A DNA stretch of 64,000 bases from Chitinophagaceae bacterium (GTDB taxonomy: Bacteria; Bacteroidota; Bacteroidia; Chitinophagales; Chitinophagaceae), in NCBI GenBank assembly GCA_003168265.1, contig PMSV01000002.1, forward strand, positions 62,001-126,000, given 5' to 3'. Positions 35,045 through 44,700 of this stretch are shown piece after piece (the stretch's first letter is position 1; each line of letters opens with the position of its first letter). Under the pieces are notes generated by a model, which worked only from the letters and a program-made list of their open reading frames with translations, was not told where the DNA came from and searched no databases. The position numbers were made by a program, and so were the translations under genes.

Positions 35045-35854
35045 TCAACCATAGAGTTCCTGGTGAATGGCTTTTCTGTCATAGCCCAATTCCTGTATCC
35101 TCTTTTTGGCTTCATCTATCATGTTTTTCCATCCGCAGAGATAGAATGAGGCAGGCTTTAACGCAGGTTTATCGGAATCCGCAGAGCCGTTCTTTTCCCA
35201 TTTGCAAATTTCTTCGTAAACAGCATGAACATACCCTGTGCGATGGCTTCCTGAATTCGTATCTTTTCTCATTTGACCAGCCTCCGTATGGTACTCATTC
35301 TCCTCCGCAATCTCGCGGGAGAATACAGGTATATAATGGAATCCGGGCATCCGGCTTTGCAATTCCTCCAATTCTTTACGGTATAAGGCATCATTGAATT
35401 TACGGCAACCGAAAATCAGGTAGATATCTTTATGTGGTATGGTCTTGTTATAAATATCATGGGCCATGGCACGAAAAGGAGCGATGCCCGTTCCGGTACA
35501 AATAAAGAACAGATCTGAATCAAGACTTTCAGGTAAAACGAAAACACCTTGCGGGCCTCTCAGAGTCAATTCAGTACCGACCCTGACCTGATTAAAAAGG
35601 TATTGGGTGCCTGAACCACCTTCCAGCAATACGATTACCAGCTCAAATGTATTTGATCCGTCCGGCCAGGAAGCGATTGAATAGCTTCGCCATCTTCTTG
35701 CCGGCTTTTCATCAATGGGAAGGTCGATCGTAACGAATTGTCCGGGCCTGAATTCGAAGGACTGAATAGAAGGAAGTTCGATCCAAAAACGCCTGGTATT
35801 GGCGGTTTCATCTTCAATGCGGATGACTTTGCCAGTTTGCCATGGCTGTACCAT
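35045..35854 (-). CDS. ferredoxin/flavodoxin--NADP reductase-like FAD oxidoreductase
   Basis: 269 residues. FAD-binding barrel with RWRSYSIAS and the GTELTLRGPQG loop, then the NAD(P) domain with FFICTGTGIAPFRAM and YLCGWKNMIDEAKKRIQELG. It moves electrons between NAD(P)H and a flavin or iron-sulfur partner. No 2Fe-2S domain is fused and no partner gene is adjacent, so the acceptor is unknown. Separated from the upstream protease by a terminator-like hairpin. Confidence 0.88.
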   Translation of the reverse strand: MVQPWQTGKVIRIEDETANTRRFWIELPSIQSFEFRPGQFVTIDLPIDEKPARRWRSYSIASWPDGSNTFELVIVLLEGGSGTQYLFNQVRVGTELTLRGPQGVFVLPESLDSDLFFICTGTGIAPFRAMAHDIYNKTIPHKDIYLIFGCRKFNDALYRKELEELQSRMPGFHYIPVFSREIAEENEYHTEAGQMRKDTNSGSHRTGYVHAVYEEICKWEKNGSADSDKPALKPASFYLCGWKNMIDEAKKRIQELGYDRKAIHQELYG

Positions 35855-35877
35855 GAGAATAAATACTTTATTGCGTT

Positions 35878-35905
35878 AAAAAAAGAGCAGATCATTGATC
35901 TGCTC
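35878..35905 (-). terminator. perfect inverted repeat plus T-run (minus strand)
   Basis: Ten-base arms GAGCAGATCA and TGATCTGCTC around one base, followed on the minus strand by seven Ts. Reads as a terminator for minus-strand transcription from the S8 protease, placed 24 bases before the start of the reductase gene. Confidence 0.6.
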
Positions 35906-35982
35906 CTAAGCTTTGCCATAAATGGCAGGCAATCGATGGGCTAATATATATTTTTTTTTCGGAATGCAAATAAAAGCTTCCA

Positions 35983-36082
35983 ATTAGATCCAATATCACA
36001 GTTCCCTATTAGATCCAATATCTGGAATCCCTCTTATGTTCATTATCAGAGATCTCAATTATATCCATTATCAGGGATCCCT
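35983..36082. repeat. four tandem degenerate 25-bp repeats
   Basis: Units start at 35983, 36008, 36033 and 36058, each exactly 25 bases, with no spacers. The shared frame is ATTAnATCCAnTATC followed by a palindromic core such as GGGATCCC or GAGATCTC, then T/A. It lies between the S8 protease stop (36097) and the minus-strand hairpin. Confidence 0.85.
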
Positions 36083-36096
36083 ATTTGAATCTGACT

Positions 36097-39000
36097 CTAT
36101 TTGGTCACTATGATCTTTTTTCGATAGACTGCACTTCCCGCATTCACAGAAAGGATATACATGCCGACTCCTAAATTGTTGGTAGGGATTTGTGCGCCAA
36201 ATAATCCGGAACCGGAAGTACTTTGAAGGTAACATCTCCTTCCCAGCATATCGTACAATTCAATTTCAATGTTATTGTCGTTTCCGGCATTGAATAGAAT
36301 ATTCAAAGGCTCGCCCCTTATGACTGGGTTGGGGCCATAAGTGAATATTGAAATGTTGGGAACGGAAACAGGTATGGCCACCCGGTCGCTTATACAATCA
36401 TCCGTATGGATAAACATATGATACTGATAATAATAATAGCTTTGGAATAGAGTTGGATTGGTGGATGAGGTGGCACTATTGCTATAAAATGAAATCACGC
36501 CCGGAATCGTGAAAGGATAGGGGTCTCCCGTAACATTGTTGTTTCGGAAGATGGATGCCGCTGCCACCGCAGATGAATCTACCGTAGGATCCACCACCGA
36601 ATCAACAAGAAGGTGATTTCCGGCGGGAAGCGGAAGATTGATATAAAAAATGGCTCCCGTATCCAGGGGACTGTTTCCGGAATAAGAGCCCGCCTTGGGA
36701 AATGGATTGGTGGCATAGACATCGACAACGGTTGAACTCAACACATAATAATAAAAAGAGCCATCTGGCTGGGTATCGGTAGTGTCCCAGACCATGATCT
36801 GAACTTTTCCCGGATTTCCGGTATATAATCTGGCATTTTCCAATACCACCGGCACCGCTGCATTATAGGCCATGAAATTTCCTCCAGGAGTTTGGTACCC
36901 CCCATCAGTTCCCCCCTGGTAATCTTCTTTTGAGGCCACACCAACATAGCCTTTGGCTCCCGAACCCAGATAATAATTATTGCCACTCGGAAGCGTACTC
37001 AGAGAGACTGTTGTATCCGAAGCAGAAAACAGAGGAGTGGTAGAGGAAGCGCTGCTGTACCAGAAATAGGAGGAATTAGGGTTTGGAGAAGTGACATTAA
37101 GGGTCACCGAATCCCCGTTAACCGTCGCAGTAGCTACCGGATCGGCCGGCTTTGCTGAAGTGAGTACCGATACGGTGAATGTATCATTGGAAGGAACCTG
37201 GTCCAGCGGAGCTTTTACATAGGCCACCACAGTATAGGTCGTTGCCGGATCTACCGGGAATAATTCCTGGAAGGTATAGGTTCTGGTAAATCCTGGAGGA
37301 ATTTGTCCGGGATAAGTTTCGGTGAATGTGGCTACTGTACTGGAACCGATATTGACCTGGGCCGTGACGGGAAGGTTGGATACCGCGTCAATGCCATTAT
37401 TGCGTATGCTAATGACCACTCTCTCGGAATCATCGCCGCAATCGCCGGGTGCTGGAGAAATAATAGAGGCCAGTGCCACATCATGTGAAGGCGGATTCAC
37501 ATAAACCGAATAGTCATCGGTTTCGCCGTTACCATAGCTGCCGCAGGGCTGTACTGCATTTGAATCCGTAGTCTGAACGGCTACGATACGCATCAGAGTT
37601 GTATTTCCCACGGTCATGAGCGGTATACTGATGCTGTCGGCAAAAACGCCGCCGCTAGGTACAATACCGCTTTCAGCAACCAGATCGGAAGAGTCGAAGA
37701 CTCCATTGTTATTTAGGTCAATATAAACCTTAATTATATTGTTTGTTGGTGTGTCGCAGGTACCCAATAAAATCCTTATTGGTAATTTTTCATTGGGCTG
37801 CACTTCGGCATAATCGGCCGTATTATTGATATAAGTAGTACAACCCGCCGGATTGGCGACCTGAATATTGCTGAATTCAACGGAGTCAATCCTGGTTCCC
37901 GAACTGCTTGTCGGGGCAGAAGTGCAATAGGCATTTCCGCCGATCCCGCTGACAAGCAGGGAAAATGCCTGCGGTCCGCGTGCCAGGGTTCCCTTATTGG
38001 TCACTGTTAGGGTATAGGTCTGGCCCGGAACAAGGCTATCAATAGTAATTTTTTCCACATTATCCCTGAAATTATCGCCGGTAGTGGCAGGGGCAGATGG
38101 GTTGCTGGGATTCAGTACCCAGGGCATGAATGTCTTCGTGCCATTAGTAATCCTCATATCCAGGTCATTGACCAGCATAGGAGTGGTATTGTTCAATGCC
38201 TGGGAAACAGCTACAGCAGTGCCGGGGGGGTCTGTCCATGCCATGGTCGCTACTACTTGTCCCTTTCCGGATGCTACGAATTGAAAAGTATAGGCAACTC
38301 CGCTCGTCAGGGTGCTTTCAATGATAGTGTCCGTTTCTTGCTTATAGGAGGATGTGATCACATTGGCACCTTTTAAAACATCTACCAATCCCCATCCAAA
38401 AGTGTAATTGGGACCTGGGGAATTGCCGGTCTGGTCAGCAGTGTGAATGGCCAGGCCTCTGAGCGTTGCAGCACGCATAAAATTGGAGGGATGCAATTGG
38501 TTATAATATTCCTGAAGTAAATAAAGAGAGCCGGTGGTATTTGGAGTGGCCATTGAAGTACCGCTTTGGGTGCTGTAAGCCGTATTGGAAGTGTTCCAGG
38601 AGGAAGTTACATTGACTCCATCTGCCACCACATCGGGTTTGATCCGGCCGTCATTGGATGGGCCAAGAGAGCTAAAATCCGCAATGACCACGTCTGAAGG
38701 AGAACTGTATCCGGCGGGAATCCCATTGACCGCTCCTACAACCAGGGTGTTCTTTGATTCGGCTGCATTGCTTACGCTGGTAAAGTTGGGATTATTAGCC
38801 AGTGTAGCATTCCGATATAAAGTGGAGCCTCCATTGTATAGATAGGGACTGTCCACTGGGGGGCCATTGTAACCCCGAGCATTGCCTGCTGCAATACAGA
38901 TCAGGTATTGGGGAGCATGGTAAGCAATGGAATCATAGATCTGTGCATCGATACTATAGTAGCCAAATCCGTAAGCCAGCGTCTTACTGATGGTAGTATC

Positions 39001-39675
39001 GCCGTACCAATCCCAGTTCGTGCCATCAAAGGTCCAGCCTGAGCCAGGCAAATAACCGTAGGAATGGTTTGACAATAAGAGGTTGGGTGATGCCTGAGCC
39101 ATCTCTGCTTCATCATTGCTGAAATCATAGGCCAGGAGCTGTTGAGCGCCAAAAGCCATTCCTTTTGCGATGGGATTGATCCCAGTCGCGATAAGAGTTC
39201 CGGAAGTATGCGTGGGATGTCCTTCTACATCAGCAACATCGCCTAAAGTGATCCTGCCCACGAGCTCCACATGTGTAGTAAGGGCGTGGCCTCCGTCCCA
39301 AATCGCGAGTTTACCTTTTACGGCGGCTGAGGAACCGGAAAGATTCAGACCTGAAGATCCTCCGGGCCACAACTGGTTTGCCTTTGTTGTGGCGGCTGCA
39401 ATTATATTATCGAAAGTGGAGACATATTTTGGATTTCCCAGATCGTCTACTCCGATCAGTTTGATCAAACCGCCATTGGGAGTATGCCGTTGAAGAAACC
39501 AACCCTTTTGTTTGGCCATAGCCAGAGCCCTTTGCAAGTCCAGTTCTTCCTTTGCCTTAAACTCACCGGCCATCTTCAGCAACAGGCTTTTATCGGTCTG
39601 AACCTGCGCATGCAGACCGTTCCATAGTGCAATCGTCATAAATAAGGTCAGCAAAAGTATAAACCGATTCGTCAT
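36097..39675 (-). CDS. S8 (subtilisin-like) serine protease, T9SS cargo
   Basis: 1192 residues, secreted. Signal peptide (ILLLTLFMTIALWNGLHAQ). Peptidase S8 domain with Asp127 in AIWDGGH, His153 in EGHPTHTSGT and the Ser motif SGTSMATPNTTG near residue 370; the DGG and HPT forms differ from the textbook DTG and HGT but are, from memory, seen in related Bacteroidota proteases. After it comes a jelly-roll-like part, a GEVED-type domain (VYIDLNNNGVFDSSDL...ETDDYSVYV), a CARDB-like domain and a C-terminal type A sorting domain (YGPNPVIRGEPLNI...GMYILSV...KKIIVTK) for T9SS export and surface attachment. Confidence 0.93.
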   Translation of the reverse strand: MTNRFILLLTLFMTIALWNGLHAQVQTDKSLLLKMAGEFKAKEELDLQRALAMAKQKGWFLQRHTPNGGLIKLIGVDDLGNPKYVSTFDNIIAAATTKANQLWPGGSSGLNLSGSSAAVKGKLAIWDGGHALTTHVELVGRITLGDVADVEGHPTHTSGTLIATGINPIAKGMAFGAQQLLAYDFSNDEAEMAQASPNLLLSNHSYGYLPGSGWTFDGTNWDWYGDTTISKTLAYGFGYYSIDAQIYDSIAYHAPQYLICIAAGNARGYNGPPVDSPYLYNGGSTLYRNATLANNPNFTSVSNAAESKNTLVVGAVNGIPAGYSSPSDVVIADFSSLGPSNDGRIKPDVVADGVNVTSSWNTSNTAYSTQSGTSMATPNTTGSLYLLQEYYNQLHPSNFMRAATLRGLAIHTADQTGNSPGPNYTFGWGLVDVLKGANVITSSYKQETDTIIESTLTSGVAYTFQFVASGKGQVVATMAWTDPPGTAVAVSQALNNTTPMLVNDLDMRITNGTKTFMPWVLNPSNPSAPATTGDNFRDNVEKITIDSLVPGQTYTLTVTNKGTLARGPQAFSLLVSGIGGNAYCTSAPTSSSGTRIDSVEFSNIQVANPAGCTTYINNTADYAEVQPNEKLPIRILLGTCDTPTNNIIKVYIDLNNNGVFDSSDLVAESGIVPSGGVFADSISIPLMTVGNTTLMRIVAVQTTDSNAVQPCGSYGNGETDDYSVYVNPPSHDVALASIISPAPGDCGDDSERVVISIRNNGIDAVSNLPVTAQVNIGSSTVATFTETYPGQIPPGFTRTYTFQELFPVDPATTYTVVAYVKAPLDQVPSNDTFTVSVLTSAKPADPVATATVNGDSVTLNVTSPNPNSSYFWYSSASSTTPLFSASDTTVSLSTLPSGNNYYLGSGAKGYVGVASKEDYQGGTDGGYQTPGGNFMAYNAAVPVVLENARLYTGNPGKVQIMVWDTTDTQPDGSFYYYVLSSTVVDVYATNPFPKAGSYSGNSPLDTGAIFYINLPLPAGNHLLVDSVVDPTVDSSAVAAASIFRNNNVTGDPYPFTIPGVISFYSNSATSSTNPTLFQSYYYYQYHMFIHTDDCISDRVAIPVSVPNISIFTYGPNPVIRGEPLNILFNAGNDNNIEIELYDMLGRRCYLQSTSGSGLFGAQIPTNNLGVGMYILSVNAGSAVYRKKIIVTK

Positions 39676-39741
39676 AAGTCTTTGGTTTAAGCTATACTAT
39701 ATTTTCACTAAATTAGATACTTTCATTTTCAAATAGGTCGA

Positions 39742-40209
39742 ATGAATAAAATTCTTTTCCTGTTACCTGCGCTTGTTTTTCAGGGCCTTGCTGGTCAAGA
39801 CGAAAACGCAATCGGATCTCAACCGAAAATCAGCCAGGGGCTGGAAGGATATGTTTACCGGATCTCAGGAAATCAAATGCCATCCCCCAATGCAAAACCT
39901 CATCCTCTCAAAGGAATCAGCACAGGCCTCTATATTTATGTACTCACCGGCCTGGACCAGGTGGAAAGAGTCAATCAATCGGCTTTTTATTCACATATAC
40001 ACAGTAAATATATTGGTATGGTCATGACAGACAGCAACGGCTTTTTCCGAATCGCGTTACCTTCTGGAAAATATTCCCTATTTGTTAAGAAGGATAGCTT
40101 GTTTTATGCCAATCTTTTCGATCAGCACAATCACATTAATCCCGCAGAAGTCTTTCCGGGAAAAATATCCAGGATAGAGTTCAGAATGGATTTTGATGCC
40201 TCATATTGA
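39742..40209 (+). CDS. secreted protein with carboxypeptidase-regulatory-like (beta-sandwich) fold
   Basis: 155 residues. Signal peptide MNKILFLLPALVFQGLAGQ. The body has the pattern GLEGYVYRISGNQMPSPN...GMVMTDSNGFFRIALPSGKYSLFV, typical of carboxypeptidase-regulatory-like domains: a beta sandwich ending each motif in DxxGxFxxxLPxGxY. Divergent from the S8 protease and upstream of mfd. Role unknown; probably an envelope binding protein. Confidence 0.7.
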   Translation: MNKILFLLPALVFQGLAGQDENAIGSQPKISQGLEGYVYRISGNQMPSPNAKPHPLKGISTGLYIYVLTGLDQVERVNQSAFYSHIHSKYIGMVMTDSNGFFRIALPSGKYSLFVKKDSLFYANLFDQHNHINPAEVFPGKISRIEFRMDFDASY

Positions 40210-40294
40210 AAATCATTTCCAATACTTAAAGTATATACGGTTTCCTGTTTTCTCTGGTTGCTTAAAACGGGGCCTCGGAGTACCCTCCATTGTT

Positions 40295-40302
40295 TATATT
40301 TG
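40295..40302 (+). promoter_or_regulatory. -7 box TATATTTG before mfd
   Basis: TAnnTTTG match ending eight bases before ATG 40311; no clear -33 TTG. Confidence 0.5.
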
Positions 40303-40310
40303 CATCCTGA

Positions 40311-43300
40311 ATGAACAGTGAGGTCTCACCCGGATTATTGATGAACTCCCCCCGCATTTTTCAGATTGCGGACAAGATCACTGTTTCCCAACCTCAATCT
40401 ATCACTCTTAAGAACTTGCATGGAAGCACTCCGGCTTTCGTAATCAATGCAATTTACCAAAACTCCCTAACTGCTCAGTTGAATCACCTGGTTATTTGCA
40501 ATGATGCTGAATCTGCTGCCTATTTGCATAATACCCTTGAAAACCTTAGCCAGTCGCTGGAACTTTATTATTTTCCTTCTTCCTTTAAGAATACAAAAAA
40601 TTACAGCCTGCTGAACAGTAGTCATGTGATGCTTCGGACCGAGGCGCTCAGCCGTTGGAGCGCTGGCGGCAATCGTAAGATCATGGTGAGCTATCCGGAA
40701 GCCGTTTTTGAAAAAGTTTTATTGCCTAAAACGCTCAGCGGCAATATCATTTCCATCAAAGCCGGGGATACTATTGACCTGGGGGGGATTATGGAAAAAT
40801 TTACGGATTATTGTTTTGAACGCAGTGATTTTGTTTACGAGCCGGGCCAGTTTGCCTTAAGGGGCGGTATTCTGGATATTTATTCTTTTGGAAATGAAAA
40901 ACCATACCGAATCGAGCTATTCGGCAATGAGGTGGACTCCATCAGGATCTTCGATCCCGAGTCCCAGCTTAGTGAGAGAAAGATATTGCAGGTTAACATT
41001 ATTCCCAATGTTGAGACCCAGTTTGAAGAACAGGAAAAAATTTCCCTGCTTGATTTTATTCCTGAAAACACGGTGCTTTGGATTCAGGATCGGTCTTTTT
41101 TGATTGACCGGTTACTATTAGAGGAAGAAAACCTTAGATTTTATATCCAGGAGAATAAGGGTGGCGGTTTAAGGGACGAATGGGAAGAGCAGAACTCCGA
41201 AAAAAGGACTCTGAAACTGGAGGATTTTTTGGGACCGGCCCATTTTCAGCAGGGCGCTGAAAAAATTCATGTGATTGAATTCGGTGCCTCCGATCATCAG
41301 AGCAGCGGGACAGAGATCATTTTTAATACAAGACCGCAGCCGGCTTTCAATCGTCAATTCGATCTGCTTATCAGGGACCTGAAAGCAAGGGAATCCGCCG
41401 GTTACCGGATATATTTATTTGCTGAAAATGCAAAACAGTTGGAGAGGCTTCATGTCATTTTTGAAGATCTCCATGCTTCCATTGTTTTTCAGCCGGTTCC
41501 AATCTCAATCTTCGAGGGGTTTATTGATGAAGACCTCAGGATCCTCTGTTATACGGATCACCAGATTTTCCAACGCTATCACAAGTACAAAGTCAAACAG
41601 GCCTATAATAAAAATAAAGCGCTCACTCTGCGCACCCTTCGGGAACTGCAGTCAGGGGATTATGTCACACATATTGATCATGGGGTGGGTATTTACAGCG
41701 GACTGCAAAAGATAGAAGTGAATGGTAAAATGCAGGAAGCAGTGCGGATCATTTATAAAGACAGCGATATCTTGTATGTGAATATCAATTCCCTCCACAA
41801 GATCTCAAAATATACGGGGAAAGAAGGCACAGTGCCCAAAGTGAATAAACTGGGCAGCGATACATGGCAAAAACTGAAGGAGAAGACCAAAACCCGGGTC
41901 AAGGAAATTGCATTTGACCTGATCAAATTGTATGCTCAGCGCAAGGCGCAACAGGGTTTCTCGCACTCGCCCGATAACTATATGCAGATCGAACTGGAAG
42001 CTTCCTTTATTTATGAGGATACACCTGATCAAAGCAAGGCTTCTGCAGATGTAAAAAAAGACATGGAATCAGGTTCCCCGATGGACAGGCTGGTTTGCGG
42101 CGATGTCGGATTTGGCAAGACCGAAATTGCCATAAGAGCAGCATTTAAGACCTGCTGTGATGGAAAACAGGCCGCTGTTTTGGTTCCCACTACTATTCTG
42201 GCTTTTCAGCATTACAAGACTTTCAGTGACCGGCTAAAGGATTTTCCTGTAACGGTGGATTATGTGAACCGTTTCAAGTCAGCCAGGGAGAAAAAAGATA
42301 CATTAAAGAGACTGGCGGAAGGGAAGATCGATATCATTATCGGGACTCATGCATTACTGGGAAAGGAAATAAAATTCAGGGAACTCGGGTTATTGGTGAT
42401 TGATGAGGAGCAAAAATTCGGGGTGGGTCACAAAGAAAAGATAAAAACCTTAAGGACCAACGTGGATTGCCTGACACTTACTGCGACTCCGATACCAAGA
42501 ACACTGCAGTTCAGTCTGATGGGCGCCAGGGACCTGAGTATCATCAATACGCCCCCTCCTAACAGACAGCCAATACAAACGGAAGTGCGGGGGTATAATG
42601 AGGATTTCATACGAGATGCCATCTATTATGAAGCGGAAAGAGGAGGGCAGGTCTTCTTTATATTCAACCGGGTGCTGGGCCTGGCGGAAATGGCTTCAAT
42701 CATACAGGGGCTTTGCCCGGATCTTAGTATTGCTTATGCACATGGGCAGATGGAGGGACACGAATTGGAAGAAAGAATCCTGGACTTTATAGATAAAAAA
42801 TACGATGTTCTTGTTTGCACCAATATCGTTGAAAGCGGCGTAGACATAGCCAATGTCAATACCATTATTGTGAATAATGCCCACCAGTTCGGTCTAAGTG
42901 ACTTGCATCAGCTTCGCGGAAGAGTAGGCCGCAGCAATAAAAAGGCTTTTTGTTATTTGCTGGCTCCTTCCCTCGCCACACTGCCCACCGATTCACGCAA
43001 ACGTTTGCAAACCCTGGAGCAGCATAGCGACCTTGGAAGCGGTTTTCAGATCGCGATGAGGGACCTGGATATCCGCGGAGCAGGCAATATGCTTGGCGGA
43101 GAGCAAAGCGGATTCATGGCGGAAATTGGTTTTGAAACCTATCAGAAAATACTGGATGAGGCCATCCGGGAATTGAAGAGAACCGAATTCAAAGAATTAT
43201 TCAGGGAGGAAATTTCCAAACAGGAAGATTTTGTACAGGATTGTACCATTGATACCGATCTGGAAATACTAATTCCAGACGAATATGTGGAGAGCATTAC

Positions 43301-43724
43301 TGAAAGACTCTCTCTTTATACCAGGCTGGACAATTGTGAAGGCGAAGAAGAGCTTTTGCAATTTAATACTGAGTTGAGTGATCGTTTCGGTCCATTGCCA
43401 AAACAGGTATTGGATCTTTTCGATACGGTGAGGTGCAGGAAGATAGCAGTGTCCCTGGGATTTGAAAAAATGATCCTGAAAGACCACAACCTGAAATGTT
43501 ATTTTGTAAATAAACCTGACTCCCCCTATTTTGAATCCGCGACATTTCGAGATATTCTGGAGTTCATTCAGAAAAAAACGAATAAGGCAAGGCTCAGGCA
43601 AAATGGGAAGTTTTTTATGCTCCTCGTAGAATTTATATCCGATATGCAACAGTTACTCGGCTTTTTGCAAACCATGGAAAATTATTTACGGGAAAAGACT
43701 GAGACCAAGGCCTTAAGCGTTTAA
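40311..43724 (+). CDS. mfd: transcription-repair coupling factor
   Basis: 1137 residues. Removes stalled RNA polymerase at DNA damage and recruits UvrA. N-terminal UvrB-like region, RNA-polymerase-interacting domain (SGDYVTHIDHGVGIYSG), RecG-like translocase motor with Walker A GDVGFGKTEIAIRAAF, LVIDEEQKFGVGHKEK (DEEQ box), TATPIPRTLQFSLMGARDLS, and ESGVDIANVNTIIV...QLRGRVGRS, then the C-terminal TRCF domain. Complete. The last 12 bases overlap the 3' end of the minus-strand GNAT gene. Confidence 0.97.
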   Translation: MNSEVSPGLLMNSPRIFQIADKITVSQPQSITLKNLHGSTPAFVINAIYQNSLTAQLNHLVICNDAESAAYLHNTLENLSQSLELYYFPSSFKNTKNYSLLNSSHVMLRTEALSRWSAGGNRKIMVSYPEAVFEKVLLPKTLSGNIISIKAGDTIDLGGIMEKFTDYCFERSDFVYEPGQFALRGGILDIYSFGNEKPYRIELFGNEVDSIRIFDPESQLSERKILQVNIIPNVETQFEEQEKISLLDFIPENTVLWIQDRSFLIDRLLLEEENLRFYIQENKGGGLRDEWEEQNSEKRTLKLEDFLGPAHFQQGAEKIHVIEFGASDHQSSGTEIIFNTRPQPAFNRQFDLLIRDLKARESAGYRIYLFAENAKQLERLHVIFEDLHASIVFQPVPISIFEGFIDEDLRILCYTDHQIFQRYHKYKVKQAYNKNKALTLRTLRELQSGDYVTHIDHGVGIYSGLQKIEVNGKMQEAVRIIYKDSDILYVNINSLHKISKYTGKEGTVPKVNKLGSDTWQKLKEKTKTRVKEIAFDLIKLYAQRKAQQGFSHSPDNYMQIELEASFIYEDTPDQSKASADVKKDMESGSPMDRLVCGDVGFGKTEIAIRAAFKTCCDGKQAAVLVPTTILAFQHYKTFSDRLKDFPVTVDYVNRFKSAREKKDTLKRLAEGKIDIIIGTHALLGKEIKFRELGLLVIDEEQKFGVGHKEKIKTLRTNVDCLTLTATPIPRTLQFSLMGARDLSIINTPPPNRQPIQTEVRGYNEDFIRDAIYYEAERGGQVFFIFNRVLGLAEMASIIQGLCPDLSIAYAHGQMEGHELEERILDFIDKKYDVLVCTNIVESGVDIANVNTIIVNNAHQFGLSDLHQLRGRVGRSNKKAFCYLLAPSLATLPTDSRKRLQTLEQHSDLGSGFQIAMRDLDIRGAGNMLGGEQSGFMAEIGFETYQKILDEAIRELKRTEFKELFREEISKQEDFVQDCTIDTDLEILIPDEYVESITERLSLYTRLDNCEGEEELLQFNTELSDRFGPLPKQVLDLFDTVRCRKIAVSLGFEKMILKDHNLKCYFVNKPDSPYFESATFRDILEFIQKKTNKARLRQNGKFFMLLVEFISDMQQLLGFLQTMENYLREKTETKALSV

Positions 43725-44147
43725 TTGTTTACTCATGGTATAATGGGGAATGGAGACTTCTTCAAATTTTTCCCCAGTAATATGATAGCCTAACTTTTTA
43801 TAAAATCCGGTAGCCGTATCCCGGGCATGCATGATCAGGTTTTGATACCCCAGGGCAAGCGCCGTTTCTTCTGCAAAAGCCATAAGAAATCTTCCGAATC
43901 CTTTAGATTGGTGATCTTCACGGACAGCCATTTGACGCATTCTGACCGTTCCGCTGTCTATTGGTGTAAGTATGCAGCATCCGATCAGGATTTGGTTTTC
44001 AAATGCTCCGAGCAGGATGTCCTGTTTTTCGTTTTCCAGTTCCAGTTCGCTGAATTCCAGGCCGAGTGGTTTTCGAAGAAGCCGGTAACGCAGTTCTACC
44101 ATCAGCAGATATTCAGGTGACCCATGATCAATCTTCTTTAATATCAT
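43713..44147 (-). CDS. GNAT family N-acetyltransferase
   Basis: 144 residues. Acetyl-CoA-binding motif A reads MRQMAVREDHQSKGFGRFLMAFAE, followed by TATGFYKKLGYHITGE. The ElaA/YitI-like small GNAT group acetylates small amines or peptides; the substrate cannot be told here. It converges with mfd and their 3' ends overlap by 12 bases. Divergent from acpP. Confidence 0.88.
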   Translation of the reverse strand: MILKKIDHGSPEYLLMVELRYRLLRKPLGLEFSELELENEKQDILLGAFENQILIGCCILTPIDSGTVRMRQMAVREDHQSKGFGRFLMAFAEETALALGYQNLIMHARDTATGFYKKLGYHITGEKFEEVSIPHYTMSKQLNA

Positions 44148-44332
44148 ATCTTATAATTACCTTTCGGTCCCCGAAATTATTCTTTTTCATAGTTTCAAAG
44201 GAACAGATGAATAAATTAGGTTGAAAAATTGTCATTTAAAGGCGAACGGACCTCCCTAACCGTTAATAATGAAAGAGTTTTTATGAAAAAAATTAAAATT
44301 GAATGAAACATGGTGTTTTAACTAAATGACAA

Positions 44333-44340
44333 TATTTTTG
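44333..44340 (+). promoter_or_regulatory. -7 box TATTTTTG of acpP
   Basis: Exact TAnnTTTG match 24 bases before the acpP ATG in an AT-rich upstream region, as expected for a very highly expressed gene. Confidence 0.55.
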
Positions 44341-44364
44341 CAGCCGTAACTAAATTTTACAAAC

Positions 44365-44601
44365 ATGTCAGACATTGCTACAAGAGTCAAAAAAATCATT
44401 GTTGATAAATTAGGCGTTGAAGAAGCAGAAGTTACTAATGAAGCTTCTTTTACCAATGACCTGGGCGCAGACTCACTTGATACGGTGGAACTCATCATGG
44501 AGTTCGAAAAGGAATTCAATATCTCCATTCCTGATGAACAAGCAGAAACCATCACTACAGTAGGTCAAGCCATCGCATACCTGGAAGAACACGCTAAGTA
44601 G
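44365..44601 (+). CDS. acpP: acyl carrier protein
   Basis: 78 residues, acidic, all helical. Carries growing acyl chains in fatty acid synthesis on a 4'-phosphopantetheine arm attached to Ser37 in [10 protein letters not shown]. Normal length and charge. First of the acpP-fabF-rnc run, an order widely conserved in Bacteroidota. A separate -7 box exists for fabF, so expression of the two can differ. Confidence 0.97.
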   Translation: MSDIATRVKKIIVDKLGVEEAEVTNEASFTNDLGADSLDTVELIMEFEKEFNISIPDEQAETITTVGQAIAYLEEHAK

Positions 44602-44622
44602 TTAGCTATCTGTTTTTTTCAA

Positions 44623-44630
44623 TACTTTTG
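44623..44630 (+). promoter_or_regulatory. -7 box TACTTTTG between acpP and fabF
   Basis: TAnnTTTG match 70 bases before the fabF ATG; would let fabF be transcribed independently of acpP. Confidence 0.45.
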
Positions 44631-44700
44631 TTTCATCCGCCTTTTTAGCAATTTTGCTTCATTGGCGGATGTATCACTTTTAAAATTTCCGGGCAGCTAT

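Noticed and set aside
35738-35944. 68-codon plus-strand open frame over the reductase start
   Set aside because: Antisense to a well-supported gene and crossing a hairpin; no support.
35983-36082. CRISPR array
   Set aside because: Units are directly adjacent with no unique spacers, diverged from one another, and no cas gene is in the window.
44662-44700. TTG start for fabF
   Set aside because: The extra 13 residues do not occur in FabF; ATG 44701 gives the normal start.
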